This document shows, in pieces, positions 21,707 through 33,194 of a stretch of 64,000 bases of DNA (position 1 is its first letter; each line of letters opens with the position of its first letter). Made by a program: the position numbers and the translations under genes. Source of the stretch: Methanonatronarchaeum sp. AMET-Sl (GTDB lineage: Archaea > Halobacteriota > Methanonatronarchaeia > Methanonatronarchaeales > Methanonatronarchaeaceae); contig NZ_CP122958.1 in NCBI RefSeq assembly GCF_029854155.1, positions 186,001 to 250,000 of the forward strand, in the 5' to 3' direction. A model generated the notes under the pieces. The model was not told the DNA's origin. It made no database searches and saw nothing but the letters and a program-made list of their open reading frames with translations.

Positions 21707-21751
21707 AATTATTTATCTCCCAATTTCTTTTTTTTAAAAACTGGAAATTTT

Positions 21752-23728
21752 TTATGTTGTTTGTTGTTGTGTTTTTAGGTATTGGCCGTTTTGTTTGATG
21801 TGGTTGATTAGTTTTTTGTAGGTTGGGTTGGTTTTGAGTGTGTTGGGGTTTCCGATTAGTATTAGTTTTCTTTTTGCTCTTGTTATTGTAACGTTTAGTC
21901 TTCTTTGGTTTTTTAGGAATCCGATTTGGTTTTGTTTGTTTGATCTTACAAGGGATACGATTATTGTTTCTTTTTCTCTGCCTTGGAAACCGTCTACGGT
22001 TTTGGTTTCTATTTTTTTGTTTGGGAGTTTTTCTTTTATTTTTTCGGTTTGTGCTTTGTATGGTGATATTATTCCTATTTGGCTGGGTTTTAGGCCTTGG
22101 TTGAGTAGTTTTTTGGTTATTTTTATTGTGATTTCTGCTTCTCCGGGGTTTGTTCTGGAGTTTGAGCCTTCTGGTTTTCTTTCGGGTGTTTTGTTATCTA
22201 TGAATGTGAGTGGTTCTTTTGTTAATGTGGTTTGTTTGTTGGTTAGGTCTGTTAGTGTGTGGTTTTTGACTTGGTTTGCAGGTTGTAGTTTGTTGTTGTA
22301 GAACTCTTGGTTTGGATATTTCATTATTTCTTTGTTCATTCTGTATTGTTTTTTTAAGGTGTGGATGTTTTGACTGTGTTTTTGTGCGAGTCTTTCAAAC
22401 ATTGTTTGTTCCAGGCCTTTCTGTTTAGCTTTTTGGTTCAGGATTGTTGGTGGGAGTTGTTTGTGGTCTCCAGCCATCACTATTTTTCTGGTTTTTGTGG
22501 TTGGTATAAGGCAGGATGGTTCTGTTGCTTGGGTGGCTTCATCTATGAATAGTGTATCAAACTCCATCTCTGTTAGTAGGTTGCTTCCGGCTGTTGAGTT
22601 TGTAGTGCAAACGACATCAGCTGTTTCTAAGACCTCCCGGATGGCTTGGTCCTCGAGTTCCTTGGCTTTATCCATTAACTGGTCAATTTCTTTTTTTAGT
22701 TCTATCCATTTTGCCATGCTCTCTATTTTTTTGGGTGGTATTCCTCTAGCTCCTTCTCCCTTTTTGGCTAGATCTTGTATTGCTTTGTTGCTTAGGCCAC
22801 GTCTCCACCGACCGGATGGATAGGTATGTTTCTCCTGTTCATCGAGTAGGCGGTAGGCTTTTTGTCTTGCGCTCTGACCTTCCTTGTAGGCCTCAACGTT
22901 CTGTAGTATGTGGTCAAGTGTGTGTTGTTTGAGTGTTTCTGTGACTCTGGCTGGATGGCCCACCCGAACCACATGCCTTCCTTGCTTGTTTAACATTTCA
23001 ACCATGTTGTCAACCGCGGTGTTTGAACTTGCTGTTGCAAGAACACGATCTCCCTGATCGATGTGTTGTTCGATAGCTTCAACCAGGGCTGTGGTTTTAC
23101 CTGTGCCTGGCGGTCCATGTATTAAGAATAGGTGTTCTGCGTTTAATGCAAGTTGAACAGCTTTTTTCTGCGATTTATTTAGGTTTTTGTTGTTCAAATC
23201 GATTCTAGTTGTTTCTGGCTCCCTTGGTTCTTTAATTCCAACGATGATGTCTCTTAATGTTTTTGATGTGTTGGGTTGACTCCATTTTTTGAGGGCATCT
23301 AGCATTCGTTGGTAGGTGATGTCATTTACATAGAGGTCGACTCTAACACCTTTTCCGAATGCGAAGCCTGGGGGTTTATTGGTATATTCAATTGTTATGG
23401 AGTAGTTGGTTTTCTCAATCACAGTTCCAGTTGGATTATCTGGGTTCAGGGGCTCGTTCCTACTGACCATAACAAGATCGCCAACCGATATCTCGTTATC
23501 GGGTAATTCACCACCCCGCGACCCCAAGTATTTAACCTGGTATTTCTGGCCTACACCCCGTCCTTTGTCTTTACCCTTCATGTTGATTAGGGCTCGGCCC
23601 TTCGACTGCCTCTCACGTGGATGCATCTCCCTGATTTCACGGCGATGTCTCTCCATCTCTTCCCTACGTTCAAGCTGAACCAACTCAACATAAAAATCTT
23701 TATAAGAACTATAGTCACTAAAATCCAT
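21752..23728 (-). CDS. Superfamily 1B DNA/RNA helicase of the IGHMBP2/DNA2-NAM7 group
   Basis: Nucleic-acid-dependent ATPase of 658 residues. An N-terminal OB-like domain (residues about 40-130, with [11 protein letters not shown]) precedes the motor. Motif I is [18 protein letters not shown]; motif Ia [10 protein letters not shown]; motif [15 protein letters not shown]; motif [15 protein letters not shown]; motif IV region [12 protein letters not shown]; motif [12 protein letters not shown]; motif [14 protein letters not shown]. This set is that of the UPF1/IGHMBP2-like family, widespread in archaea. The ATG at 23728 ([12 protein letters not shown]) has GGAGG seven bases upstream; the ORF to 23758 adds only ten residues. 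Divergent from hemL. Confidence 0.9.
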   Translation of the reverse strand: MDFSDYSSYKDFYVELVQLERREEMERHRREIREMHPRERQSKGRALINMKGKDKGRGVGQKYQVKYLGSRGGELPDNEISVGDLVMVSRNEPLNPDNPTGTVIEKTNYSITIEYTNKPPGFAFGKGVRVDLYVNDITYQRMLDALKKWSQPNTSKTLRDIIVGIKEPREPETTRIDLNNKNLNKSQKKAVQLALNAEHLFLIHGPPGTGKTTALVEAIEQHIDQGDRVLATASSNTAVDNMVEMLNKQGRHVVRVGHPARVTETLKQHTLDHILQNVEAYKEGQSARQKAYRLLDEQEKHTYPSGRWRRGLSNKAIQDLAKKGEGARGIPPKKIESMAKWIELKKEIDQLMDKAKELEDQAIREVLETADVVCTTNSTAGSNLLTEMEFDTLFIDEATQATEPSCLIPTTKTRKIVMAGDHKQLPPTILNQKAKQKGLEQTMFERLAQKHSQNIHTLKKQYRMNKEIMKYPNQEFYNNKLQPANQVKNHTLTDLTNKQTTLTKEPLTFIDNKTPERKPEGSNSRTNPGEAEITIKITKKLLNQGLKPSQIGIISPYKAQTEKIKEKLPNKKIETKTVDGFQGREKETIIVSLVRSNKQNQIGFLKNQRRLNVTITRAKRKLILIGNPNTLKTNPTYKKLINHIKQNGQYLKTQQQTT

Positions 23729-23766
23729 TATTAAACCTCCAACAAACCCAAAAAACAAGAGAAAAA

Positions 23767-23793
23767 CAAATTAATTTGATTCAAATATATAAT
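23767..23793 (+). promoter_or_regulatory. hemL promoter with palindromic site next to the TATA box
   Basis: A perfect 12-base palindrome CAAATTAATTTG (23767-23778) sits six bases before a TATA-like AAATATATAA (about 23784-23793). The transcript would begin near 23815 and hemL starts at 23859. A dimeric regulator bound here would control entry into tetrapyrrole synthesis; the helicase gene runs the other way from the same gap. Confidence 0.5.
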
Positions 23794-23858
23794 GGGGTTG
23801 TGTTTTTTCCAGTTATATTATGTTTTTGAAGTGACTATGTTTTTTGGATGTGGTATTT

Positions 23859-25129
<1,271 letters not shown>

Positions 25130-25133
<4 letters not shown>

Positions 25134-25984
25134 CCATAAGGGTTGGCACAAGAAAAAGTAGGCTTGCAATGGCTCAAGCCAAACAGGTAGTACATTTACT
25201 TAGAGAAAAAACCGATCGAGAAATTGAGTTAGTTACATTGGAGACTTTAGGGGATAAGGAGAACTGGAAATCTATCGAAGATATCGAGGGAGAGGGCGTG
25301 TTCACCAGGGAGCTGGATGAAGCATTGATAAACAACGCGATAGACCTAGCAATCCATAGCTGTAAAGACGTTCCAACAGACATGCGGGAAGAAATAACAC
25401 TCTCCAGTTATATCAAGCGTGGTTCTCCACACGACGTTTTGGTTGGAGGCCATCTAGATGAATTGGATAGTGGAGCAATAGTTGGTACCGGTAGTCCTAG
25501 GAGGCAGGCTGAAATAAAGAAGTTAAGGCCCGACCTAAAACTAAAACCGATACGTGGCAACATCGATACCCGTGTAGACAAGGCGTTGGAGGGTGAGTTG
25601 GATGCGGTTATGTTGGCTGAAGCGGGTTTACAGCGATTAGGGCTGGAAGATAAAATCAGTTATCGGTTCCCAATCCCAGAGACACTTCCAGCTCCTGCAC
25701 AAGGAGCACTATGCATAACAAGCCGGAAGGGTGATGAAGAAATGATTAAATTCTCCCAAACAATTGATCACCCTCCTACTCGGTATGCGGTAGTTGCTGA
25801 GAGGGCGGCGATGAATGAGTTTGGTATGGGTTGTACAATACCGGTAGGGGCCTATGGAGAGGTTGACGGAGAACTCAACTTTAAGTTAGAACATATAGAG
25901 ATGGATAAACGGGTTGAATTAAGTGGAAATCCGGAGAAAGCTGAAGAAATAGGTAGAAAAGCTGCTAGAAAAATATTAAAGTGA
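25130..25984 (+). CDS. hemC: Hydroxymethylbilane synthase (porphobilinogen deaminase)
   Basis: Joins four porphobilinogen units into hydroxymethylbilane. N-terminal [19 protein letters not shown]; the [13 protein letters not shown] and [12 protein letters not shown] boxes; [12 protein letters not shown]; and the late GAYGEVDGE. The region around residue 235-245 reads [18 protein letters not shown], with the cofactor-binding cysteine in GMGCTIPVG. Length 284 is slightly short but normal for archaea. ATG at 25130 overlaps the hemL stop by four bases. cobA follows after five bases. Confidence 0.95.
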
Positions 25985-25989
25985 TATAA

Positions 25990-26718
25990 ATGACAGGTAA
26001 AGTATACTTGATAGGGGCAGGTCCTTCAAAAGACTTGATAACAAAAAGAGGTCTGGAAATAATCGATACTGCAGATGTCGTAGTTCATGACCGTTTAATA
26101 GACGACCAAATACTTGATAACGCGCGACAAGACGTTGAAATGATAGATGCAGGTAAAAAAGCCGACAAACATAAACTAAAACAACATGAAATCGAGGAAA
26201 TACTGATCGATCGAGCCCAAAAAAACAAGGATGTTGCGAGAGTTAAAGGCGGCGATTCATTCCTTTTCGGTAGGGGCGGAGAAGAGATGTTATCACTCCG
26301 AGAAGCCGACATACCATACGAAATAATACCCGGAGTAACAACAGCCATATCAGTACCAGCCAGGTTTGGAGTTCCCGTAACACACCGAAACGTCTCATCA
26401 TCACTAGCTATCGTAACAGGCCACGAAGACCCAACCAAAGATGAAAGCGCTATCGATTGGGACCACATCTCACACGCAGGAACAATCGTAATCCTAATGG
26501 GAGTCGGAAACCTACCAAAAATCGTTAAAAAAATATTAAAAAACAAAGACCCCGAAACACCTGTCGCATCCTTCCAAGACGCATACTCCAAAAACGAACG
26601 AGTAGTACATGGAACACTCGAAAACATAACCGAGATCGCAGAAAAACAAAACCTCAAACCACCCGCCGTAACAGTAATAGGAGAAGTCGTCAAACTCGGA
26701 GAATTCTATAAAAAATAA
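25990..26718 (+). CDS. cobA: Uroporphyrinogen-III C-methyltransferase
   Basis: Adds methyl groups at C2 and C7 of uroporphyrinogen III to make precorrin-2, the branch to siroheme, cobalamin and F430. Family motifs: [19 protein letters not shown] at the start, [26 protein letters not shown], and [29 protein letters not shown] and [14 protein letters not shown] follow. At 242 residues it is the stand-alone form, not fused to uroporphyrinogen-III synthase. The order hemL-hemC-cobA commits this operon to modified tetrapyrroles rather than haem. hemA, hemB and hemD are not seen here. Confidence 0.93.
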   Translation: MTGKVYLIGAGPSKDLITKRGLEIIDTADVVVHDRLIDDQILDNARQDVEMIDAGKKADKHKLKQHEIEEILIDRAQKNKDVARVKGGDSFLFGRGGEEMLSLREADIPYEIIPGVTTAISVPARFGVPVTHRNVSSSLAIVTGHEDPTKDESAIDWDHISHAGTIVILMGVGNLPKIVKKILKNKDPETPVASFQDAYSKNERVVHGTLENITEIAEKQNLKPPAVTVIGEVVKLGEFYKK

Positions 26719-26743
26719 AAAAGATTGAGATTCAGTGTTATGA

Positions 26744-26766
26744 CCCCTCTTAGGGGAGGTGTCATT
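26744..26766. terminator. Hairpin between cobA and the convergent flippase-like gene
   Basis: CCCCT and AGGGG (26744-26748, 26752-26756) pair around CTT, with weak outer pairing and a T-rich run after it. It could stop transcription from cobA; it overlaps the last codons of the opposite gene. Confidence 0.35.
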
Positions 26767-27925
26767 TTATTTCTTCAACCGCTTGTTTTTCAACATCTTT
26801 GTCAACTGATTCATCAATTTTTTCTTCAACAATTGATACATCTTTGATTACTTTACCGATCAATAGGCCACCAACGACTAGGTTTACGTAGTGGGTTGAA
26901 ACTCTCCATAATAACACTAAAACGCCTATTGATGCTGCTCCTGTTAAAGCTGAGTAGACAACGAAACCCCCTACCTCGGCCAGACCACTTCCACCTGGAG
27001 CAAGTGGAATAAACAGGAATAACAATACAAGGAAATAACCGAACCATACGGTCAGGAAATCAACTTCACTACCCATACCAACAAAAAGTATATAGGGTAT
27101 ACTGAAATGTAAACTCCAAAGCAAAGCGGTTGCCAAAAAAGCGCCCGCTAAATAAATTCTTTTCTCCCTCAAAAACATCCACAAAATACGGTGGAACGAA
27201 TCAATCTCCCTATATATCTGCTCCATCGTCCCCTCTCTAAAACTCTCTATAGGTCTCTCAAAATAACCAAAAAAACCCTTAATTAAATGTGGTTTGAAAA
27301 AACCCAACACAATACCCAAGACAGCTAAACCGATTAACACTCCAGCCATAGTGAACGCTATCTCAAGATTCGCAATCTCACCAAACTGCTCCCTCAAATA
27401 AAACATACCAACCAAAGCAAACAAAACAATAAAAACAAAATCAAGCGCCCGTTCAGCAAAAACAATAGCACTCGCCCGACCAGCATACCCCTTCTCCTTA
27501 CCAATCAAATACACCCTTAACGGCTCACCACCCGCATAAGAAGGCGTAATACTAGCTAAAAACGTACTAGAAACAACTATCCCTAAACTCTTCTTAAAAC
27601 CCAGCTTAATATCCGAAGCACGACTAAAAATATCAATCCGACCAGCCCAAAACATCCAACCCAAAACATGAACACCAATAGCCAACACCAAAAAAACAGG
27701 ATCCACAGCACCCAAACTAATCAAGAGGTCCTCACCCTCCATCAACAAAAGAATCAACGCCAAAGTAACAACACTAACCGACACCGAAATAACAAAAAAC
27801 TTCTTAAGCCTATTCAAACAAGGACCCCTCCACCCAATATATGAAGGACAAAAAAATAAAAAAACCGGAAAAAACACACAAACCCCACCCAAAACAAATA
27901 AAAACCAAACCAACACGTTGTTCAT
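26762..27925 (-). CDS. Flippase-like membrane protein (UPF0104/LPG_synthase_TM family)
   Basis: 387 residues with about eight hydrophobic helices, including [42 protein letters not shown] and [20 protein letters not shown]. The conserved loop [19 protein letters not shown] and the later [15 protein letters not shown] are diagnostic for this family, which in archaea includes AglD-like proteins and in bacteria the MprF flippase domain. A role in moving or transferring lipid-linked sugars or phospholipids is inferred. The C-terminal tail is acidic, with a run of Glu/Asp and Val. ATG at 27925 ([10 protein letters not shown]) is preferred to the start at 27973 because it begins at the first membrane helix. 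Confidence 0.82.
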   Translation of the reverse strand: MNNVLVWFLFVLGGVCVFFPVFLFFCPSYIGWRGPCLNRLKKFFVISVSVSVVTLALILLLMEGEDLLISLGAVDPVFLVLAIGVHVLGWMFWAGRIDIFSRASDIKLGFKKSLGIVVSSTFLASITPSYAGGEPLRVYLIGKEKGYAGRASAIVFAERALDFVFIVLFALVGMFYLREQFGEIANLEIAFTMAGVLIGLAVLGIVLGFFKPHLIKGFFGYFERPIESFREGTMEQIYREIDSFHRILWMFLREKRIYLAGAFLATALLWSLHFSIPYILFVGMGSEVDFLTVWFGYFLVLLFLFIPLAPGGSGLAEVGGFVVYSALTGAASIGVLVLLWRVSTHYVNLVVGGLLIGKVIKDVSIVEEKIDESVDKDVEKQAVEEIK

Positions 27926-28062
27926 GCTGAAATATTGTATTTCGATGATTGCTACACAAAAAGTTTGAAACAACAGTAATCAGACATCGATAAAAACAAG
28001 GTAGTTTTGATGTTTGGTGTTTGAAAGGTTTTTGAGGTTTGAAGTCATATATCTATTTGAAG

Positions 28063-28674
28063 ATGGATAACTTATATCTGGGTATCGATGAGGTTGGTGT
28101 TGGTGAAGCTGTCGGCCCTCTCATTGTTGGTTACGTGATGGCTAGTGAGTCAGAGCTTGCTAGATTACGTTGTCTTGACTTCCGGGATCCTAAAAACTTG
28201 AATCGGAACGCTGTTTTGGATTTAGGGGATAAGATTTTTTCTATCGCTCAGACTGGCACTATTGTTATTTCTGCTTCTGAAATTGAGAGCCTCAGAAGTG
28301 ATGGGAAGACATTACAAGAAGTTCAAGATCAATCTATCGTTTCTTTATTGAACTCGGTATCACCTACACATCTTTATATTGATTGTTATTATCCCACGAC
28401 CAAGATGTTGAAAAACAGACTTTTAACTGGTTTGAATGGCCAGAGCCGTGAAGTAAAATTCAATATCAGCCATCGGGCTGAAGAAAAATGGGATATCGTT
28501 TGCGCCGCAGCCATCGTCGCTAAAATACATCAAAAACGCAATTTAGACCGCCTAAGAAGTATACATGGTGATGTTTTTGGAAGTGGAAACGTAAGCGACA
28601 GAAAAACCCGCGAATTCATAAAACAATTCGACAAAGACAAACTACCCTACTTCGTAAGAAAAAACAACCTCTAA
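28063..28674 (+). CDS. rnhB: Ribonuclease HII-like protein with altered signature motif
   Basis: 203 residues with an RNase H fold. The start [19 protein letters not shown] corresponds to the GIDEAGRGPxxGP box: the catalytic Asp and Glu are kept, but the Gly-Arg-Gly that reads the RNA-DNA junction is Gly-Val-Gly. Further acid sites appear in LYIDCYYP and [17 protein letters not shown]. The end, [14 protein letters not shown], is like the family's GSGYPSDPKT. So the metal site looks whole while junction reading may differ. ATG at 28063 gives the standard length; the longer TTG start at 28039 is less likely. Could be a divergent RNase HII/HIII-type paralogue rather than the cell's main enzyme. 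Confidence 0.75.
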   Translation: MDNLYLGIDEVGVGEAVGPLIVGYVMASESELARLRCLDFRDPKNLNRNAVLDLGDKIFSIAQTGTIVISASEIESLRSDGKTLQEVQDQSIVSLLNSVSPTHLYIDCYYPTTKMLKNRLLTGLNGQSREVKFNISHRAEEKWDIVCAAAIVAKIHQKRNLDRLRSIHGDVFGSGNVSDRKTREFIKQFDKDKLPYFVRKNNL

Positions 28675-28755
28675 CCTAACCTAAACCTAAACTAACCTAA
28701 ATTGAAGGTAATATGGTGGGTTTGGGTAGGAAAGTTAAAATCTGGTTTAGGTTTA
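28667..28755. repeat. Short CTAACC/CTAAACC repeat cluster with inverted counterpart
   Basis: After the RNase HII stop the plus strand reads repeated CTAACC and CTAAACC units (about 28671-28702). About 45 bases further on, TTTAGGTTTA (28746-28755) is complementary to part of it. Together they could fold into a hairpin between the RNase HII gene and ycaO. Could be a terminator or chance in A/C-rich DNA. Confidence 0.35.
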
Positions 28756-28789
28756 ATATTGTTTTGGTTTTTGTTTTGTTGTGGTTAAG

Positions 28790-30028
28790 ATGAGTTTTGA
28801 TAGTACTAAGAAGGATTATATGAATGGGACGCATCGTGTTGTTTCTCCTAGTGAGACTCTTGAGATGGTTGAGCCGGTGAAGGATTTGGTTGGTATTACG
28901 AGGGTTGCTGATATTACTGGTTTGGATCGTATTGGTATTCCTGTCTACTCTAGTATTCGGCCGACTGCTGAGCGGGGTGCGATTTCGGTTTATAATGGTA
29001 AGGGTAGTACAGTGGAGGAGGCGAAGGTTTCTGCGATTATGGAGGGTGTTGAGAGGTATTCAGCTGAGCTTCATGATCGGGAGTTGTTTTTCGATACATA
29101 CCGTAATTTGGATGGTAAGGCAGATGTTTTGGATCCGAGGAAGCTTATTTTGCCTGAAGCGACTCCAGATCCGCTTAATGCGAGGATTTCTTGGATGAAG
29201 GGTTATGATATGATTCAGAGTGAGGAGGTTTATGTTCCTGCTAACGCTGTTTTCCATCCCCTACCTCCCGGTAAGAAGGGGGTTGGGTTTTTCCAGACCA
29301 ACACGAACGGACTTGCTTCAGGGAATGTGCTTGAAGAAGCAATATTCCACGGCCTAACTGAAGTAATTGAGAGAGATGCCTGGTCATTGGTTGAGTCGGC
29401 AAGAGACACCGGCCCCCAAGTCAAGGTAGATGACCCCGGGATAAATGATTTGGTTGGTCGGTTTAGGGAGAAGGATATTTCGTTGGTGATTCGTGATATC
29501 ACGAGTGATGTTGGATTACCTACTTTTGCTGCGGTTTCTGAAGATTTGGAGTTAAAGGATCCTGCTTTATTAACTATGGGTATGGGTACCCATACGGATG
29601 CCGGTGTTGCAATTAAAAGAGCTATAACCGAGGTTGCTCAAAGTAGAGCAACCCAGATCCATGGAGCTAGAGAAGACACACTGAGTGGAGACGATATGCG
29701 GTCTCTTGGGTATGAAACTGTCAAAAAACGGAACAAACATTGGTTCGATAACTCCAATACAAAGGAAATCAATGATCTTGAGAAAGTTTCATATATAACC
29801 GATGATTTTGTTGACGACATAGCCTACACACTCCGCAAACTAACAGAAGTTGGTGTACAACACGCTATATTTGTAAACCTAACCCTTGATGAAGTTGATG
29901 TCCCGGTTGTCCGGGTTTTGGTTCCAGGACTTGAGTTAAGAGCTATCGATCCGGAGCGCGTGGGAAGGAGGTGCCAACATGCCCGACAAAAAGGTAGTTG
30001 TGTACACGGGGCCCAGCCTCCATCCTAA
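28790..30028 (+). CDS. ycaO: YcaO-domain protein (thioamidation/azoline-type ATP-dependent enzyme)
   Basis: YcaO proteins use ATP to activate a backbone amide. With TfuA in methanogens they make the thioglycine of methyl-coenzyme M reductase (established for Methanosarcina). Seen here: [17 protein letters not shown] and [20 protein letters not shown] at the start; the ATP/Mg site segments [20 protein letters not shown] and [31 protein letters not shown]; and the late [20 protein letters not shown]. About 412 residues from ATG 28790. The last roughly 17 residues overlap the tfuA start region, so the C-terminal tail may be poorly constrained; it lacks a proline-rich end. tfuA begins 50 bases before this stop. 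Confidence 0.92.
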   Translation: MSFDSTKKDYMNGTHRVVSPSETLEMVEPVKDLVGITRVADITGLDRIGIPVYSSIRPTAERGAISVYNGKGSTVEEAKVSAIMEGVERYSAELHDRELFFDTYRNLDGKADVLDPRKLILPEATPDPLNARISWMKGYDMIQSEEVYVPANAVFHPLPPGKKGVGFFQTNTNGLASGNVLEEAIFHGLTEVIERDAWSLVESARDTGPQVKVDDPGINDLVGRFREKDISLVIRDITSDVGLPTFAAVSEDLELKDPALLTMGMGTHTDAGVAIKRAITEVAQSRATQIHGAREDTLSGDDMRSLGYETVKKRNKHWFDNSNTKEINDLEKVSYITDDFVDDIAYTLRKLTEVGVQHAIFVNLTLDEVDVPVVRVLVPGLELRAIDPERVGRRCQHARQKGSCVHGAQPPS

Positions 30029-30629
30029 AAAAACTCGACAAAAAATAGATGCCAGGGTATGTGGGCCTGCAGAACGAGGAGATATAAAAAAAGCCCACAA
30101 ACAAGGCTATAACCTAATCTGCTTAATCGATGGTGTTTTTTCACAAGACTGCTCCGTATCCCACCGAGAAATACTAAACGCACTAAACAACGAGGTAAAA
30201 GTTGTTGGAGCTTCAAGCATGGGAGCCCTCAGGGCATCCGAACTGGATAGGTATGGAATGAAAGGAATCGGAGAAATATACAAACGATACAAAAACGAGG
30301 TAATCGATTCTGACGACGAAGTGGCCCTCACATTCACACCAACCACCTACAAACCCATATCCGAACCCCTAATCAACATCCGATACAACCTAAAAAAAGC
30401 CACAGAAAACAAAATAATCACAAAAAAAGAAATGAACTGGTTGATAAAAAAATCTAGATCCAGGTTCTATCCCAACCGCAACTACCAAAAAGTAATTAAG
30501 GACGCAAGAGAACACCCAGAAATAAACCACCAAGAATTGAGAGAGTATTTGCGGGAGAATAAAGTTGATTTGAAACAAAGGGATGCTTGTAAGGCTATTA
30601 TGTATATTAAAAATATGTTTCAGGTTTGA
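29979..30629 (+). CDS. tfuA: TfuA-like protein, partner of YcaO
   Basis: 216 residues matching the TfuA core: [20 protein letters not shown] at the start, then [40 protein letters not shown], and [20 protein letters not shown]. TfuA is thought to help deliver or release sulfide for thioamide formation with YcaO. GGAGGTG seven bases upstream of ATG 29979, lying inside ycaO, gives a strong start despite the 50-base overlap. The C-terminal part is Lys/Asn-rich. The ligase gene begins five bases after its stop. Confidence 0.92.
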   Translation: MPDKKVVVYTGPSLHPKKTRQKIDARVCGPAERGDIKKAHKQGYNLICLIDGVFSQDCSVSHREILNALNNEVKVVGASSMGALRASELDRYGMKGIGEIYKRYKNEVIDSDDEVALTFTPTTYKPISEPLINIRYNLKKATENKIITKKEMNWLIKKSRSRFYPNRNYQKVIKDAREHPEINHQELREYLRENKVDLKQRDACKAIMYIKNMFQV

Positions 30630-30634
30630 AGATT

Positions 30635-32389
30635 ATGAGTTCTCTATTGTTCAGTGATTTAATTGATGTTTTTTTAAGGCTTGAGGAAACTCGGTCCAGA
30701 AATGAGATGACCGATATCCTTGTAGACCTCTATGAAATAACTCCTAGCTCTGATGTAGGGATTGTTTCTTATTTGGTGTTGGGGCAGATTGATGCCGACT
30801 ACAAGGATGTTAAGCTTGGTTTAGGAGATAAGATGGTTGCCGAATCCCTATCCATCGCTTCATCCCGCTCTAAAAAAGAAATACAAGAGATGTATCGAGA
30901 AGAAGGGGATTTGGGTACTGTTGCTGAAAAAGTATCAAGCTCCACCAAAAACCTCAACCAATTTCTAGATGAAGAAAAGGACCTGTTGGTTCAAGAGGTC
31001 TACCAAGGCCTGAAAGACATAAGTAGTTTCGAAGGAGATGGTTCCCACGACCGAAAGATACGGAGATTAGCCGGCTTAATAACCCAGGCCAGCGGGGATG
31101 GCGCTCGCTTCTTGACAAGAATCGCTTTAGGTAAGCTACGTCTAGGTGTTGGAGCGATGACATTGCTAGACGCACTAGCCAAAACCTATAGCGGTAGTGA
31201 TGAAAACCGGCCTGAAGTAGAACACGCATACAACATCAGCAGTGACATCGGGTTGGTTGCAGAAAAACTAAGCAAAAACGGCCTCAAAGGCCTCAACCAA
31301 ATAGATGTAGAGGTAGGTAGGCCAATTCGAATGATGTTGGCACAACGACTCGAAAAACTAGAAGACATAAAAGATAAGATTGAAGGTAGGTTTGCAGCCG
31401 AAGTTAAATACGATGGAGAACGAATGCAAATCCATAAATCAGGTGACAATATACAGATTTTTTCTAGACGACTCGAAGACATCACCAATCAATACCCCGA
31501 TGTCGTCAGATCTATTCGGAGGTCTGTTGGTTCTGAAGATGTTATTATTGAGGGAGAGGCAGTTGCAACCAAAGATGGAGAGTTACAGGATTTCCAGACA
31601 TTGATGCAGAGGAAAAGAAAATATGATGTAGAGCAGTATGTTGAGAAAATCCCTGTAAAACTATTCTTATTCGACATGCTCTACAAAAACAAAAGCCTAC
31701 TAAACCAACCATTCTCTGTAAGAAGAAAAAAACTACAACAAACAATCCAAACAAAAGACAAACTAGAGCTATCCAAACTAACTACCACCCAAGAAATAAG
31801 TGAAGTTGAAAGTTTCTTTCAGCAGGCAGTTGACCGGGGTCAAGAGGGTATTATGCTTAAATCATGTGGAGAGGACTCAGTCTACAGGGCAGGGGCGAGA
31901 GACTGGCAGTGGATTAAATGGAAAAAAGACTACCAAACCAGTATGTCAGACACCGTCGACCTAACAGTAATTGGGGGTTTCGCTGGAAAAGGCCGCCGCT
32001 CCGGGTTATACGGAACATTACTCTGCGCAGCATACAACAAAGAAAAAGATATCTACCAAACAGTCTGCAAAGTCGGCACAGGCTTCACAGACCAAGACCT
32101 AGAACAACTACCAAACCTACTACAACCACACAAAACCAAAAGGAAACCAGCCAGAGTAGAATCGGACATCACACCAGACCAATGGATACAACCCAACATA
32201 GTAGTCGAGATACTCGGAGCCGAACTAACAAAAAGCCCCGTACACACCGCAGCCAGAAACAAAAAAGACAAAAAAGGAATAGCAATAAGATTCCCAAGAT
32301 ACATAAAACTAAGACAAGACAAAGGACCAACAGACTCAACAACCACCCAAGAACTAAAACAAATGTACAAAAAACAAAAAAACAATTAA
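30635..32389 (+). CDS. lig: ATP-dependent DNA ligase
   Basis: Seals nicks by adenylating its active-site lysine. The N-terminal DNA-binding domain (to about 230) precedes motif [17 protein letters not shown], with the lysine near residue 258. Motif III is [12 protein letters not shown] ([16 protein letters not shown]); motif [18 protein letters not shown] region; motif [13 protein letters not shown]; then the OB domain with [16 protein letters not shown]. The TTG at 30626 is possible, but ATG at 30635 follows the TfuA stop and starts [19 protein letters not shown], like other archaeal ligases. 584 residues, normal. It may be co-transcribed with ycaO-tfuA. Confidence 0.95.
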   Translation: MSSLLFSDLIDVFLRLEETRSRNEMTDILVDLYEITPSSDVGIVSYLVLGQIDADYKDVKLGLGDKMVAESLSIASSRSKKEIQEMYREEGDLGTVAEKVSSSTKNLNQFLDEEKDLLVQEVYQGLKDISSFEGDGSHDRKIRRLAGLITQASGDGARFLTRIALGKLRLGVGAMTLLDALAKTYSGSDENRPEVEHAYNISSDIGLVAEKLSKNGLKGLNQIDVEVGRPIRMMLAQRLEKLEDIKDKIEGRFAAEVKYDGERMQIHKSGDNIQIFSRRLEDITNQYPDVVRSIRRSVGSEDVIIEGEAVATKDGELQDFQTLMQRKRKYDVEQYVEKIPVKLFLFDMLYKNKSLLNQPFSVRRKKLQQTIQTKDKLELSKLTTTQEISEVESFFQQAVDRGQEGIMLKSCGEDSVYRAGARDWQWIKWKKDYQTSMSDTVDLTVIGGFAGKGRRSGLYGTLLCAAYNKEKDIYQTVCKVGTGFTDQDLEQLPNLLQPHKTKRKPARVESDITPDQWIQPNIVVEILGAELTKSPVHTAARNKKDKKGIAIRFPRYIKLRQDKGPTDSTTTQELKQMYKKQKNN

Positions 32390-32435
32390 CAAACACCACC
32401 TAAATCTAGGTTAGAGACCTTAATTCTGGGTTTTT

Positions 32436-32510
32436 GGTTGGTGGCGTGATGATGACCTTGGCCTGACAGAGCTCGATGAAGAAGATTTTGAGTGCTGAAC
32501 GCCATCAACC
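32436..32510 (+). ncRNA. C/D box sRNA (2'-O-methylation guide candidate)
   Basis: Between the convergent ligase and radB genes. Boxes in order: C box GTGATGA (32446-32452; ATGATGA at 32449-32455 also fits), D' CTGA (32463-32466), C' CGATGA (32474-32479), D CTGA (32495-32498). The spacers are about 10, 7 and 15 bases, in the archaeal range. The ends pair strongly: GGTTGGTGGCGT (32436-32447) with ACGCCATCAACC (32499-32510), eleven Watson-Crick pairs and one G-T, as in the k-turn stem. Guides would lie before D' (TGACCTTGGC) and before D (AGAAGATTTTGAGTG). Targets not assigned. Confidence 0.75.
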
Positions 32511-32540
32511 AACACTCATTTCCATTATCGAGGGGTGTTT

Positions 32541-33194
32541 TTATTTTATTTTTGTTTGTTTTATTGTGAGGTATGTGTGTTTTTGTGGTTTTGGTTTGGT
32601 TTTTATGGCTTTTCTTTTGTTTTTTTTCTTTTTTTCTAGTTTTATTGTGGTTTTGGATATGTCTTGGAGTGTTTTTCCTCCTATTGGTGTTGCTTTATTT
32701 TTTTCTTTGTTTATATCGGTGTAGATTTGGTTTGTTATGAGTATTGCTGTTTTTTGTTTTTTGGCTTTTGCTAGGAGGTATTTTAGTTGTTCTGTAACCT
32801 GTTTTTTGGTTTTTTGTTTTTCTGTGTCTCTATATCCATAGTAGGTGGGGGAGTCGATTGTGATAAGTTTTACATCTGTTTTGTTTGTTGTGTGTGCTGC
32901 GTTTTGGATTGCTGCTTTTAGTTTATCGATGTTTTTTGGTTCGAATATTATTAGGTTTGAACCGATTTCTTCAGGTCTTTCTGGATAGCATAGTTGTTTG
33001 AATCTTTCAACCATGAATCTAGGTGTTGCGATATAGACTGTGGTGCCACCATTTTTTATTGTTTCAATTGAAGCTTGGAGAGTTAAACCGGTTTTTCCGG
33101 ATCCTGACTCACCATAGATATGGGTGATGGCTCCAGGTTCTAGGCCTCCATCTAGAAGTTGGTTGAGTTGGTTGCTTCCGGTTGATATTTTCAT
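32541..33194 (-). CDS. radB: RadB, RecA-family recombination mediator
   Basis: Archaeal RadA paralogue that assists recombination. 217 residues starting MKISTGSNQLNQLLDGGLEP, the RadB-type N-terminus without the HhH domain of RadA. Walker A YGESGSGKTGL at about 27-37; Walker B KLITIDSPTYYGY; and ILITNQIYTDIN near residue 155, as in the RecA L1/L2 region. The C-terminal 45 residues are Lys-rich. It starts four bases before the larC stop, so the pair is coupled. Coding strand A/C-rich at the 3' end. Confidence 0.93.
   Translation of the reverse strand: MKISTGSNQLNQLLDGGLEPGAITHIYGESGSGKTGLTLQASIETIKNGGTTVYIATPRFMVERFKQLCYPERPEEIGSNLIIFEPKNIDKLKAAIQNAAHTTNKTDVKLITIDSPTYYGYRDTEKQKTKKQVTEQLKYLLAKAKKQKTAILITNQIYTDINKEKNKATPIGGKTLQDISKTTIKLEKKKKNKRKAIKTKPKPQKHTYLTIKQTKIK

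Noticed and set aside
28671..28702. Telomere-like CTAACC/CTAAACC units
   Set aside because: Only a few irregular units, in an A/C-rich gene end followed by G/T-rich DNA; archaeal chromosomes do not use such telomeres. Kept only as a low-confidence repeat.
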